A stretch of DNA of 64,000 nt from Pelagibius sp965227505 (GTDB taxonomy: Bacteria; Pseudomonadota; Alphaproteobacteria; Kiloniellales; Kiloniellaceae): assembly GCF_965227505.1 (NCBI RefSeq), contig NZ_OZ245757.1:1488001-1552000 (forward strand), written 5' to 3'. Positions 52,140 through 61,169 of this stretch are shown here, piece after piece. The number at the start of each line of letters is the position of its first letter. Positions within the stretch are counted from its first letter, which is position 1. The notes under the pieces were generated by a model, which was given only the letters and a program-made list of their open reading frames with translations, ran no database searches and had not been told where the DNA came from. The translations under genes were made by a program, and so were the position numbers.

Positions 52140-52192
52140 GGCGGGGCGCCGTTTGAAAGGAAGCATCTGGCCGGGCCCTTGATCACCCCGGG

Positions 52193-53209
52193 CTAGGCCG
52201 CGCGCCGCCCCTCGGCGGAGCCGCGACGACGGTCCAGGGCCGCCAGCAGAACCTCGGGGCCTGCGTCAGGCTGATGCGCGGCCTCCGAGAGGTGGCGCCG
52301 CCAGGCGCGCGCGCCGGGCAGGCCGTTGAACAGGCCCAGCATATGACGGGCAATCGATTTCAGCGGCACCCCCTCGCAAAGGCGCGCCTCCACATAGGGA
52401 AGGTAGGCTTCGACGATCTCCTCGCGACTCAAGGGCCCGCCCGCTTCGCCGAAGAAACGCCGGTCGGCCTCCGCGAGTATGTAGGGAGACTGATAGGCGG
52501 CACGGCCGATCATCACGCCGTCGACCTCGGCCAGATGCGCCTCTGCCTCGTCCAGGGTCATCACACCGCCGTTGAGGACGATCTCCAGTTCCGGCAAGTC
52601 CCGCTTCAGGGCGTAGACCACCTCATAGCGCAGCGGCGGCACCTCCCGGTTCTGCTTGGGGCTGAGCCCGCTCAGCCAGGCCTTGCGGGCATGGATCGTG
52701 AAGCTGCGGCAGCCGGCCGCCGCCACCCGGGCCACGAAGGCCGTGAGCGCGGCGTAGGAATCCTGTTCGTCGACGCCGATGCGGGTCTTGACGGTCACCG
52801 GCACGTCGACCGCATCGATCATGGCGGCAACACAGTCGGCCACCAGCGCCGGCTCCGTCATCAGGCAGGCGCCGAAGCGCCCGCGCTGCACACGGTCGCT
52901 GGGGCAACCAAGGTTGAGGTTGATTTCGTCGTAGCCCCGCGCCGCACCTTCCCGGGCACAGGCGGCAAGGTCGGCGGGCTCCGACCCGCCGAGCTGAAGC
53001 GCCACCGGATGCTCACTGTCGCCGAAGGCCAGAAGGCGGTCGCGGTCGCCGTGCAGGATGGCGCCGGTGGTCACCATCTCCGTATAGAGCAGCGTGCGCC
53101 GGCTGATGGTACGCAGGAAGGCCCGCTCGTGGCGGTCCGTCCAGTCCATCATGGGCGCCACAGAGAGTAGTCCGCCGCCTCGGGACAGTCGTTCTTTCGT
53201 GAGAGTCAC
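52193..53209 (-). CDS. dusA: tRNA-dihydrouridine synthase A
   Basis: Reduces uridine at positions 20/20a in tRNA with NADPH and FMN. FMN-binding start SVAPMMDWTDRHERAFLR, the DusA phrase LYTEMVTTGAILHGDR, catalytic Cys at about 102 in NLGCPSDRVQRGRFGACLM, and SFTIHARKAWLSGLSPKQNREVPPL are all present. GTG 53209 starts a protein of 338 residues; the frame is open to 53269 with a TTG start, and neither has a clear ribosome site. It is a single-gene unit, with 268 bases to the next gene on the right. Confidence 0.92.
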   Translation of the reverse strand: MTLTKERLSRGGGLLSVAPMMDWTDRHERAFLRTISRRTLLYTEMVTTGAILHGDRDRLLAFGDSEHPVALQLGGSEPADLAACAREGAARGYDEINLNLGCPSDRVQRGRFGACLMTEPALVADCVAAMIDAVDVPVTVKTRIGVDEQDSYAALTAFVARVAAAGCRSFTIHARKAWLSGLSPKQNREVPPLRYEVVYALKRDLPELEIVLNGGVMTLDEAEAHLAEVDGVMIGRAAYQSPYILAEADRRFFGEAGGPLSREEIVEAYLPYVEARLCEGVPLKSIARHMLGLFNGLPGARAWRRHLSEAAHQPDAGPEVLLAALDRRRGSAEGRRAA

Positions 53210-53477
53210 CTGGCGAAGATATTCCTGGTGCTTGGATCTTGCCAGCTTCAATTCGCCAGTATGACCCAAGCAACCTTCGCGGCACCTGGGCAGGCGAACC
53301 TACCCCCGCACACCTGGGAGTGCGGGAGAGCCGGCCGACACGACCGCACACAAGAGACAAATCCCATGCCTTCAGCGCGAGTCAGATGCGCCCGCTGAGC
53401 CCAACCGCAACATCAATTCGAATGACGTGGCCGGAGCGGTGCTTGCAGCATCGACCCGGTCCGATCTCCCGTTTGGA

Positions 53478-54161
53478 TCAGACGACTTTGACAGTCAGCG
53501 CCCCGACCCCCTCAATGGTCGCCTCCATGGTGTCACCCCGCTGCACGGCATTCACGCCCGACGGAGTGCCGGCCATTATCACGTCGCCGGCACGAAGCTC
53601 AAAATACTCCGAAAGGTAAGATATCATCTCGGGGACCTTCCAGATCATCTGGTTCAGGTCGCCCTCTTGGCGCAGATCGCCGTTCACAACCAGCGCGATG
53701 CGCCCATGGTCGGGGTGACCGACTTCGGAGACAGGCAGCAGCCGCCCGACCGGACCCGAGCGCTCGAATGCCTTGCCGATCTCCCAGGGACGGCCCATCT
53801 TCTTCGCCTCGCCTTGCAGGTCGCGGCGGGTCATGTCGAGCGAAACGCCATAGCCCCAGACATGGTCGAGCGCCTTGTCCAACGGAATGTTCGTGCCGCC
53901 GGATTTCAGGCCAACGAGCAGTTCCACTTCGTGGTGCACGTCCGTGGAATGCGGCGGGTAGGGAAATTCGCCCGAGGCATCAAGGTTATCGGGATTCTTC
54001 TGAAAGAAAAACGGCGGCTCGCGGTTGGGGTCGTGGCCCATTTCCACGGCGTGCGCCGCGAAGTTGCGGCCGATGCAATAAACCCGACGTACAGGGAATG
54101 TGCCGCCCCCGCCAGTGGGGATGACATGCACCTGCGGTGCCGGGATGACATGATCGGACAT
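53478..54161 (-). CDS. Fumarylacetoacetate hydrolase-family protein, fumarylpyruvate hydrolase-like
   Basis: A 227-residue FAH-family hydrolase. VYCIGRNFAAHAVEMGHDPNREPPFFFQK is close to the NagK/fumarylpyruvate hydrolase group of gentisate pathways; the metal ligands are in HHEVELLVGL and GYGVSLDMTRRDLQ, with the end phrase AGTPSGVNAV. No separate second domain. It reads leftward, away from a longer FAH gene on the plus strand, and its upstream region (54162-54355) lies behind the GntR gene and holds a near-perfect palindrome. Cleavage of an acylpyruvate is the likely reaction; substrate not proven. Confidence 0.86.
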   Translation of the reverse strand: MSDHVIPAPQVHVIPTGGGGTFPVRRVYCIGRNFAAHAVEMGHDPNREPPFFFQKNPDNLDASGEFPYPPHSTDVHHEVELLVGLKSGGTNIPLDKALDHVWGYGVSLDMTRRDLQGEAKKMGRPWEIGKAFERSGPVGRLLPVSEVGHPDHGRIALVVNGDLRQEGDLNQMIWKVPEMISYLSEYFELRAGDVIMAGTPSGVNAVQRGDTMEATIEGVGALTVKVV

Positions 54162-54320
54162 TGCTCTCCTCCTGAGCGCTTGACTGCCAAGGGTCTGGTT
54201 TTGGAGCGGTCGGTCTCATTGCGCCCCCTGCCGCGCCCCTCATGGCCGGACACAGCTGCCGTGAGAGTAATCGCGATCTTTTCTCTTGATTTGCAAGAGA
54301 TTCGGTCTCATTCGACCCCA

Positions 54321-54338
54321 ACCATTTCCGGAATTGGT
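54321..54338. promoter_or_regulatory. Near-perfect 18-base palindrome before the leftward FAH gene
   Basis: ACCATTTCCGGAATTGGT matches its reverse complement at 16 of 18 positions. It lies between the GntR stop and the FAH start, where the leftward promoter should be, and two similar 18-base direct repeats (TCGGTCTCATT...CCCC at 54210 and 54302) lie nearby. It is a candidate operator for the GntR protein. Confidence 0.5.
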
Positions 54339-54355
54339 CGAGGTGCGGCGCGACG

Positions 54356-55036
54356 TCAGACGTCGGCCGGAATGCTCTCCGGCAAGAGACGCGAATAGAC
54401 CGATTTCAAGTGACCGATCATCGCGCGCGCGGCGAGATCGCCGTCTCCCGCGGCGATAGCCGCCACGATGGCATCGTGTTCGCTGAAACTGGAGTGATCA
54501 CGCGCCGGCTTGCGGGTCTCGCGCGGCTGTCCCCAGACGATGGATCGCCGGACCGAGTTCAGCGTCTCGAAAAAATACAGGAAAAGCTGATTGCGCGTGG
54601 CGCGCGCGATGGCGTGATGCAGGTTGTTGTCCCATGCCTCGTAGGTACGCCAGTCTTCGGCAGACCGGCAGCGGTTGGCGCAGAGCTTCATCTGCTCGCG
54701 GTCCGAGCGGGTCGCGTGGCGCGCAGCCAGACGACCCAGTTCCGGTTCGATGGTGAAGCGGACCGCCACCACTTGGGCGGGTTTGATCTGGTCGCGCAGG
54801 TAGGTGACGTCCTTCAGATTAAGCACCGGACGCGACCCGACAAACGTGCCGCGCCCCACGTGCCGCCAGATACGCCCCTGCGCCTCGAGTTCGGCCAAGG
54901 CCCCGCGCAGATGGTTGCGCGTGGTGCCAAGCACTTTGCACAGTTCGCGTTCGGGCGGCACACGGTCATTGTGCCGGTATCCGGCGTTGTCGATCAGATC
55001 GCGCAGTCTTTGCGCGAGGTCGCTCGTTTCGTCCAT
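54356..55036 (-). CDS. GntR/FCD-family transcriptional regulator
   Basis: A 226-residue FadR-subgroup regulator. The winged helix occupies residues 4-67 (LIDNAGYRHNDRVPPERELCKVLGTTRNHLRGALAELEAQG with GRGTFVG at the wing), and the all-helical FCD domain from about 90 has the metal/ligand His pattern including WDNNLHHAIARATRN and FSEHDAIVAAIAAGD. It is divergent from the long FAH gene of the catabolic operon and shares the gap 55037-55173 with it. Probably it represses the operon and is released by a pathway intermediate. ATG 55036 is the first Met giving a standard N-terminus. Confidence 0.88.
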   Translation of the reverse strand: MDETSDLAQRLRDLIDNAGYRHNDRVPPERELCKVLGTTRNHLRGALAELEAQGRIWRHVGRGTFVGSRPVLNLKDVTYLRDQIKPAQVVAVRFTIEPELGRLAARHATRSDREQMKLCANRCRSAEDWRTYEAWDNNLHHAIARATRNQLFLYFFETLNSVRRSIVWGQPRETRKPARDHSSFSEHDAIVAAIAAGDGDLAARAMIGHLKSVYSRLLPESIPADV

Positions 55037-55041
55037 AGGTT

Positions 55042-55055
55042 CACCCAATTTGGTG
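55042..55055. promoter_or_regulatory. Imperfect palindrome in GntR / FAH divergent gap
   Basis: CACCCAATTTGGTG has arms CACC/GGTG around an AATT core with a single mismatched pair. It lies 6 bases before the GntR start codon, a fitting place for autoregulation. It is too short to be convincing alone. Confidence 0.35.
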
Positions 55056-55173
55056 ATTGGTTGATTGATCGAAGCAATAAGTCGGCAAAAAATCAATGAA
55101 AAGGGCGAGGTCGCAGCGAGCCCACGGGTTGGAACGCTACGACCGCCGCAAAGCACAAAGGGAGGAGCGCCGG

Positions 55174-56100
55174 GTGCAACTGGCAACCATTTCCGTGGAC
55201 GGTCGCGCCGTTTGCGTCGCAATCCTGAACGACGGCATGATGCTGAACATCGCGCGGGCCGCACAGGATCTGCGCGGCCCCGAGGGTGACGCGCTGCGCG
55301 CCGGTTCGATGCAGCATCTGATTGAGGGCGGCGCGCGCTCATTGGAAGCGCTGCGCGGCCTCGTGGCGGAGGCCGAGGCAGGCAAACATGCAGACGCAAT
55401 GGCCCCCGCGAACGCACCGCTGCTGGCACCGATACCCGTCCCGCGCAAGAACGTGTTCTGTGTGGGACGCAACTATGCAGCGCATATCGCAGAGGGCGAC
55501 CGGGCGCAGAAGCAGAACGTCGGCGTGACCGAGTACCCGGTGTTCTTCACCAAGCCACCCACCTCGATCGTACCGCCCGATGGCGACGTGCTGATTTTTC
55601 CCTCGGTCTCCGAGGCCGTCGACTACGAGGTCGAACTGGCGGTTGTGATCGGCAAGTCAGGGCGCAACATCGCCAAAGCCGATGCCTACGATCACGTCTT
55701 CGGCTACACCATCCTGAATGACATCACAGCCCGGGACATCCAGCGGCGCCACGGCGGGCAGTATTTCAAAGGCAAGGGTTTGGATGGGTCGTGCCCACTC
55801 GGCCCGAGTATCGTGACCGCCGACGCGATCAGCGATCCGCACGCCCTGTCGATTGGCCTTTCGGTCAATGGCGAGCAGCGCCAGAACGGCAACACCTCGG
55901 ACATGATTTTCGACATTCCGACCCTGATCGCTTCCGTGTCCGAAGGCCTGACCCTGGAACCCGGTGACCTGATCGCGACCGGCACCCCATCGGGCGTCGG
56001 CTACGCGATGGAACCGCCGCGCTTCCTGAAGCACGGCGACACGGTGGTTTGCGAAGTTTCCGAGATCGGCACGCTCAGGAACCCCGTGCGCGCCGTCTGA
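55174..56100 (+). CDS. FAH-family hydrolase (2-hydroxyhepta-2,4-diene-1,7-dioate isomerase/acylpyruvase type)
   Basis: A 308-residue FAH-family enzyme with an N-terminal small domain (1-75) and a catalytic domain. NVFCVGRNYAAHIAEGD, the metal site in DYEVELAVVIGKSGRNI, GYTILNDITARDIQRRHGGQYFKGKGLDGSCPLGPSIV, and TGTPSGVGYAMEPP follow the canonical order. GTG 55174 has GGGAGGAG 6 bases upstream; the frame is open earlier to 55096 but the strong ribosome site decides. It heads the rightward catabolic operon. Reaction type (hydrolysis or isomerisation of a 2-keto acid) is known for the family; substrate is open. Confidence 0.87.
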   Translation: MQLATISVDGRAVCVAILNDGMMLNIARAAQDLRGPEGDALRAGSMQHLIEGGARSLEALRGLVAEAEAGKHADAMAPANAPLLAPIPVPRKNVFCVGRNYAAHIAEGDRAQKQNVGVTEYPVFFTKPPTSIVPPDGDVLIFPSVSEAVDYEVELAVVIGKSGRNIAKADAYDHVFGYTILNDITARDIQRRHGGQYFKGKGLDGSCPLGPSIVTADAISDPHALSIGLSVNGEQRQNGNTSDMIFDIPTLIASVSEGLTLEPGDLIATGTPSGVGYAMEPPRFLKHGDTVVCEVSEIGTLRNPVRAV

Positions 56101-56162
56101 AAGGCCTCCACCGCAGAACAGTGTGGCGCAGAGGCAAAACACAAAAGGGAGGAGAAACAATC

Positions 56163-57191
56163 ATGATGAACAGAAGAACATTCACCGCCACATTGCTATC
56201 AGCGATTCCGGCCGCAGGCCTGCTGGGAACAAAGGGCTTTGCGCAGAGCATGCGCGACATCACTTTTGTGCAGCCGAGCCCCTCAGCCATCAACTCCTTC
56301 CCCGTCTTCGTCGCCATCGGCGAAGGCTTTTTCAAGGAAGAAGGCCTGAACGTACGGGTCGAGGCGATCAACGGATCGGGCGCGGTGCTTCAGGCGCTTT
56401 CGGCGGGACAGGCGCACTTCGGCCGCCCCGGCCCCGGCCCCCTGATTGCCGCGCGCTCGCGCGGCGTGGACGCGGTCCACATCTATAACGTTGCCGCCCG
56501 CAGCAACTTTGGCATCGTGGTGCAGGAAGACTCCGATGTTCAGGACATCGAAGGGCTGCGCGGCAAGGTGATCGGCACAGGCACTGCCGATGGCGCAGAA
56601 GTGGGTTTTGCCCGCAACGTGATGACCGGCGCCGGAATGAGAGAAGGCGAAGACTACGAGTTCCTGACCGTCGGCGACGGCGGCCCGGCGACCGCGGCCT
56701 TCCTCAATGGTGAAATCGACGCCTACTCCTCGTCGACCGCGGATGCGGCGATCTTGAACCAGCGCGGCATGGCGGTGCGAGACATCACGCCCGCCGACTT
56801 CGCGCGCTTCTTCGGCAACGGAATTGCGACAATGGCCGACACCATCCGCGAAGATCGCGAGCTCGTCGAAGGCTGGAGCCGCGCCTTCGCCCGCGGCCAC
56901 GCGTTCGCGCTGGACGATGCCAACCGCGACGCCGTGCTCGCGCATCTGGCCGCTGGCAACCCGCAGGAGGGCGAAGACAAGGAGTTCCAGTCCGCGCTGT
57001 TCGACGCGGTGCGCTCCAAGACCATTCCGACCGACATGAGCAACGGCCTGGGCTGGTACCCGGCGGCGGTTTGGCAGGAATGGCAGGACGCACTTGTCGC
57101 CGGGGGCGAGATCTCGGGACCGCTCGACGATCTGGGGGCGGCCTGGACCAACGAGTTCGCCGCCATCGGGAACAAGGCCATCGACGGATGA
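56163..57191 (+). CDS. ABC transporter substrate-binding protein (NMT1/SsuA/TauA type)
   Basis: The periplasmic receptor of a NitT/TauT-type importer. The 342-residue protein has a twin-arginine-like signal (NRRTFTA, cleavage after GFA), then DITFVQPSPSAINSFPVFVAIGEGFFKEEGLNVRVEAI, the usual NMT1/THI5-like opening, and QALSAGQAHFG. ATG 56163 follows GGGAGGAG by about 9 bases; 56166 is the alternative. It is co-transcribed with the ATPase and permease genes and with a FAH hydrolase before and a dehydrogenase after, so it probably imports the carboxylate those enzymes degrade. Confidence 0.88.
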   Translation: MMNRRTFTATLLSAIPAAGLLGTKGFAQSMRDITFVQPSPSAINSFPVFVAIGEGFFKEEGLNVRVEAINGSGAVLQALSAGQAHFGRPGPGPLIAARSRGVDAVHIYNVAARSNFGIVVQEDSDVQDIEGLRGKVIGTGTADGAEVGFARNVMTGAGMREGEDYEFLTVGDGGPATAAFLNGEIDAYSSSTADAAILNQRGMAVRDITPADFARFFGNGIATMADTIREDRELVEGWSRAFARGHAFALDDANRDAVLAHLAAGNPQEGEDKEFQSALFDAVRSKTIPTDMSNGLGWYPAAVWQEWQDALVAGGEISGPLDDLGAAWTNEFAAIGNKAIDG

Positions 57192-57997
57192 TTGTAGCCG
57201 TGGCGCAGGACTATTCCGGCGCGCCCCTTGGCGCGCCGGTCTACGAGTTGACCAATGTCAGCAAGACCTACGCCCGCAACAAAGTGGTGGCGCTGGAGGA
57301 CGTCAGTCTTACCCTGCGGAAGGGAAGCTTCACCTCTGTCATCGGATCGAGCGGATGCGGAAAATCGACGCTGCTCAAGATCATGGCAGGCCTGATCCCG
57401 CCCAGCAAAGGGCGGGTGGTGCTGCAAGGCAATCCTGTCACCGGCCCTCGCCGGGACATCGGAATGATGTTTCAGCAGGCGACGCTCTTTCCATGGAAGA
57501 CGGCAGTGGAAAACATCGTTCTGCCGATCGAGATCCGAGACGGCAAGGCGGCCGCCAAGAAAGCCAGGGACAAGGCGCACGAGCTTCTGGAGATCGTGGG
57601 CCTGAAGGGATTTGAGAACGTCTATCCAAACGAGCTCTCAGGCGGCATGGCGCAGCGTGCCTCGATCTGCCGGATGCTGATCACGGAACCGGCCGTGCTG
57701 CTGTTGGATGAGCCCTTCAGCGCGCTCGACGAGCTGTCGCGTGACATGATGAACATGGAACTGCAGCGGATCTGCCGTGAACAGCATGCGACGGCTTTCC
57801 TCGTCACGCACTCAATTCAGGAAGCCGTGATTCTGTCCGACGAGATCGTCGTGATGAAGCCGCGCCCCGGCCGGCTGGCCGAGATCGTGGAGGTCGATCT
57901 GCCGCGGCCGCGGACGCTCCACATGATGACCACGCCGAAGTTCGGCGCAATTGTCGACCATATCCGTGGCCTTCTGGACAAGGGAGAAGACATGTGA
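57188..57997 (+). CDS. ABC transporter ATPase (NitT/TauT family)
   Basis: A 269-residue nucleotide-binding protein. Walker A GSSGCGKST at 53-61, Q-loop MFQQATLFPW, signature LSGGMAQRASICRML (150-164, with GGM in place of GGQ as often in this family), Walker B VLLLDEPFSALDELSR, and H-loop VTHSIQEAVILSDEI. It starts inside the stop of the receptor gene (ATGA) and ends inside the start of the permease gene (GTGA), so all three are translationally linked. Confidence 0.92.
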   Translation: MIVAVAQDYSGAPLGAPVYELTNVSKTYARNKVVALEDVSLTLRKGSFTSVIGSSGCGKSTLLKIMAGLIPPSKGRVVLQGNPVTGPRRDIGMMFQQATLFPWKTAVENIVLPIEIRDGKAAAKKARDKAHELLEIVGLKGFENVYPNELSGGMAQRASICRMLITEPAVLLLDEPFSALDELSRDMMNMELQRICREQHATAFLVTHSIQEAVILSDEIVVMKPRPGRLAEIVEVDLPRPRTLHMMTTPKFGAIVDHIRGLLDKGEDM

Positions 57998-58857
57998 GCG
58001 ACGCTCAGGTACATCCCTCTTCAGCCAAAGAAACGCAGGACACCGTCTGGGTTCAGGAAGTTGCTTTTATCGACGCCGTTCCGCGCTGGATCGCCATGAG
58101 CTTCGTGTTCCTGGTTTTCATCGGCTCGTGGCAATTGGTGACAAGCCTCGGCCTTGTCTCGCCGATCATCCTGCCTACCCCTTTGGAAACGCTCAACGAC
58201 ATGATCTTCGTCGGCCAGAACCTTCTGACCGGCGGCTACATGCTCGGGTCGCTCTGGATTACCATAAAGGAGGTGATCTACGGCTTTGCGCTGGCCATCG
58301 CGATCGGGTTCTCGCTGGGCGTGCTCGTGGGCGAAACGGCCTTCGGCGAGAAGGCCGTGATGCCCTATCTCGTCGCCATCGATACCATGCCGAAGGTCGC
58401 CTTCGCGCCGCTGTTCGTCGCGTGGCTGGGCTTCGGGATCGAGTCGAAAGTGGCTCTCGCGGCCTTCATCGCGACCTTCCCCATCGTGGTGGGCACCGCC
58501 GCCGGGCTCCATTCGGCCGATGAAAACGCCCGGATGCTGTTCAAGACGATGGGCGCGAGCCGAATGCAGACGCTGATCAAGATGAAGCTGCCCAGCGGCC
58601 TGCCGCAGGTCTTCACCGGACTCAAGATCGGAGCCGTCGGCGTCATGGCGGGTGCGATCACGGGCGAATTTCTGGGCGGCGGCAAGGGCTTCGGCGAACT
58701 GATCCGGGTCGCCGCCTCGCAACTCAACACGCCGCGCGTCTTTTCGCTGATCCTCTATCTCAGCCTCGTGGGGCTGGCGCTCTACGTGCTGGTGACCTGG
58801 ACCCAGCGCAAGGTGGTGTTCTGGCACAAGGAGCGCGTGGGCGCCTACGATGGCTGA
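57994..58857 (+). CDS. ABC transporter permease (NitT/TauT family)
   Basis: A 287-residue permease with six helices. The EAA-type loop lies in GTAAGLHSADENARMLFKTMGASRMQTLIKMKLPSGLPQVFTGLKI, which matches the SsuC/TauC form, and AITGEFLGGGKGFGELIRVAASQLNTP near the end is characteristic. The GTG start overlaps the ATPase stop (GTGA). Its own stop overlaps the dehydrogenase start by eight bases. It is the channel of the importer whose receptor and ATPase precede it. Confidence 0.92.
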   Translation: MSDAQVHPSSAKETQDTVWVQEVAFIDAVPRWIAMSFVFLVFIGSWQLVTSLGLVSPIILPTPLETLNDMIFVGQNLLTGGYMLGSLWITIKEVIYGFALAIAIGFSLGVLVGETAFGEKAVMPYLVAIDTMPKVAFAPLFVAWLGFGIESKVALAAFIATFPIVVGTAAGLHSADENARMLFKTMGASRMQTLIKMKLPSGLPQVFTGLKIGAVGVMAGAITGEFLGGGKGFGELIRVAASQLNTPRVFSLILYLSLVGLALYVLVTWTQRKVVFWHKERVGAYDG

Positions 58858-59923
58858 CGGGGCCGCCATTGCCGTCGATACCCTGCGCGATTTCGTGGCG
58901 CATGCACTGCAATCGCGTGGAGTGCCGGAGACCGACGCGGCCAAGGTCGCGTCGCTTATGGTCGAGGCCGACATCTACGGCCACGGCACGCATGGCGTCT
59001 TTCGCCTGCGTCAATACCTGGCGCGCCTTGCCGGGGGCGGCTGCAACCCCGGACCGGCCATCACAGTGGCCCACGAGACCGTCGCCACCGCGCTGATCGA
59101 CGGCGACAACGGCCTCGGCCACCTCGCCATGGCCGCCGCCCGCGACCTGGCTATCGAGAAGGCGCGCGCGGCCGGGATCGGCTGGGTCGGCGTGCGGCGG
59201 GGCAACCATGCGGGGCCGCTCGCGCTCTATGTCCGACCGCAGGCCGAGGCCGGGATGCTGGGCATAGCCGCCGCCGTGGGCAGCGCCAACCATGTGCCGC
59301 CATACGGCGGCACGGACCTGCTGCTCGGCACCAATCCGATCGCCTTCTCCGCCCCTGCCGCCGGACCCGACCCCTTCGTTTTCGACATGGCTACGACCGT
59401 GGCCGCGATGGGGAAGATCAAGACCCTCCTGCAGCAGGGGCAGCCGATGCCCGAGGGTTGGATGGTCGGGCGCGACGGCCAGCCGCTGACCGACCCGGCC
59501 CGCAAATCCGAAGGATTTCTTCTGCCCATCGGCGGACCAAAGGGGTTCGGCCTGTCGGTCGCCATCGGCCTTGTGGCCGGGGTTCTGAACGGCGCGGCCT
59601 TCGGGTCTGACGTGGTCGATTTCACCTCCGACACGACTTCGCCCACCAATACCGGGCAGTTCGTCATGGCGCTCGATCCGGCCGCTTTTGGCATGGGCGA
59701 CGACTTTGCCGAGGCCGCGGCTCGGGCCTTTGCCGAGATGCGCGCTTCGCCCCCCCTGCCCGGTCACGATCCGGTGCGCTTGCCGGGCGACGGCAAAACA
59801 GCCGCTGCCGAAACACGCCGCCGCGACGGGTTGGCGCTCAACCCGGCCCTTCGCCGCGACCTGAACACGCTGGCCGCCGACTGCGGGCTGGCGCCGCCCT
59901 TTCCGGGAGACACTGATGACTAA
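58850..59923 (+). CDS. Ldh2-type NAD(P)-dependent 2-hydroxy acid / imino acid oxidoreductase
   Basis: A 357-residue protein of the malate/L-lactate dehydrogenase (Ldh_2) family, which includes ureidoglycolate, sulfolactate and piperideine-carboxylate enzymes. Family phrases include GHGTHGVFRLRQYL with the conserved His, RRGNHAGPLALYV, GSANHVPPYGGTDLLLGTNPIAF and IGGPKGFGLSVAIGLVAG. Its start overlaps the permease stop by 8 bases. It lies last in the operon with the importer and the FAH hydrolase. The likely substrate is a 2-hydroxy or 2-keto acid from the same pathway; no finer call is possible. Confidence 0.88.
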   Translation: MADGAAIAVDTLRDFVAHALQSRGVPETDAAKVASLMVEADIYGHGTHGVFRLRQYLARLAGGGCNPGPAITVAHETVATALIDGDNGLGHLAMAAARDLAIEKARAAGIGWVGVRRGNHAGPLALYVRPQAEAGMLGIAAAVGSANHVPPYGGTDLLLGTNPIAFSAPAAGPDPFVFDMATTVAAMGKIKTLLQQGQPMPEGWMVGRDGQPLTDPARKSEGFLLPIGGPKGFGLSVAIGLVAGVLNGAAFGSDVVDFTSDTTSPTNTGQFVMALDPAAFGMGDDFAEAAARAFAEMRASPPLPGHDPVRLPGDGKTAAAETRRRDGLALNPALRRDLNTLAADCGLAPPFPGDTDD

Positions 59924-60189
59924 GGCGCAATCCTGTCACCCTGACCCAGCAAGAATTGGAAACCACGACACACGCATGGCCTGACCGTCGTCAGGAGCGT
60001 GTTGCCTTGGCATGAAATCGGAACCCACTGCTTCTCGCCTCCGTTGGAATGCAGGGTTTTGATCCGTCGCAATCCCAATCAAGCGCGACTTGCTGCAGAG
60101 CGGCAGAGTGCCTTCTTCGAACACGAGCTTGCGCCTTCGCCTTCCGCACCCCGCCGGTGCCGTCCGCAGTCTGCCGTTGAAGTGCGGAT
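59924..60189. other. Spacer between the catabolic operon and the LysR gene
   Basis: This 266-base gap holds the ends of two convergent transcripts. A short open frame on the minus strand (59936-60124) has no family resemblance. No clear terminator hairpin with a T-run is seen. Confidence 0.4.
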
Positions 60190-61155
60190 TCAGGTCACCA
60201 GGGGGTAGGAGCGCTCCGCCGGATCGGTGGATGCGATGTACTCCCGGAGCATCGTGATGAGGATCTGTTCGCCGCGGTCTAGGCGTGTGCGTTCGTTGGT
60301 CACCATATGAACGTCGACTGCCGGCAGGTCCTCGTAAGGCGGCAGTTGCCAGAGACGGCCATCGCGAACGTCGCGCGCCATGGCGTGGACCGGCAGCGAA
60401 CCGATGCCCATGCCCGCCATGATCATCCGGCGTACCTCTTCCAGGTGTGAGGAGGTGCCGGTCGGCTCCTCGCCCAGCTGCAGGCTGCGACGGAGTTCGG
60501 CCACGGGATGCAAGGCGTCGGTGAGCTGGTCGGTCTTGAAGGACACATAGGTGCTGTCGCGCATCTCCTCCGCCGAAACGTCCTCGCGCCCAAACAAGGG
60601 GTGGCCCGCCCCGCAGAAGAATCCGAACTGCTCGCGGAACAGCATCTCCGTCGTGAGCCGGCGGCGCTGATGGGAGAGCAGGCAGATTCCGAAGGAACAG
60701 AGGCCGTCTCTTACGGTGCGAAGCACGTCCACGCTGGGCATTACATCGAGGGTGAAGGTCACCGCCGGGTAACGCCTGTGAAAGCGGCCCAGAAGCTGGT
60801 CGAACGGCGGAAACACGACGTAGCTTGCCATGGCGATGCGGATCGCACCGGTCACCTCCTGGTCCGCATCGCTGAGCAGGCCGCCCAGTTGACCGAGCGC
60901 GTCGAGCACCTTCCGGCTCTCGCGGTAAAGGACCTCGCCGTGCTGGGTCAGGGCAAAGCGACCGCCGCCACGGTCGACGAGGCGGCGGCCGACCTGTTCT
61001 TCCAGGCGCCTGAGAGCACTGCTGATCGTCGGCTGGGTGCGCATCAGCCGGCTGGCCCCACGGGTTATGCTGCCCTCTTCGACAATGACGACGAAGGTGC
61101 GCAGCAGGTTCCAGTCAAGATCGGCCAGGCCATCGCGCGCCCGGTAATCGGTCAT
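60190..61155 (-). CDS. LysR-family transcriptional regulator
   Basis: A 321-residue LysR-type regulator. The N-terminal winged helix covers residues 12-72 (WNLLRTFVVIVEEGSITRGASRLMRTQPTISSALRRLEEQVGRRLV), followed by the effector domain with ITGAIRIAM-like start (GAIRIAMASYVVFPPFDQLL), two lobes and a final stretch DVHMVTNERTRLDRGEQILITML. It is divergent from a P1-family peptidase gene with a 96-base gap containing an inverted repeat, the usual arrangement of a LysR activator and its target. Effector unknown. Confidence 0.9.
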   Translation of the reverse strand: MTDYRARDGLADLDWNLLRTFVVIVEEGSITRGASRLMRTQPTISSALRRLEEQVGRRLVDRGGGRFALTQHGEVLYRESRKVLDALGQLGGLLSDADQEVTGAIRIAMASYVVFPPFDQLLGRFHRRYPAVTFTLDVMPSVDVLRTVRDGLCSFGICLLSHQRRRLTTEMLFREQFGFFCGAGHPLFGREDVSAEEMRDSTYVSFKTDQLTDALHPVAELRRSLQLGEEPTGTSSHLEEVRRMIMAGMGIGSLPVHAMARDVRDGRLWQLPPYEDLPAVDVHMVTNERTRLDRGEQILITMLREYIASTDPAERSYPLVT

Positions 61156-61169
61156 GCGTCAATCCCCAG

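Noticed and set aside
59936..60124. Short minus-strand frame in the gap before LysR
   Set aside because: 62 codons without ribosome site or family resemblance; likely chance.
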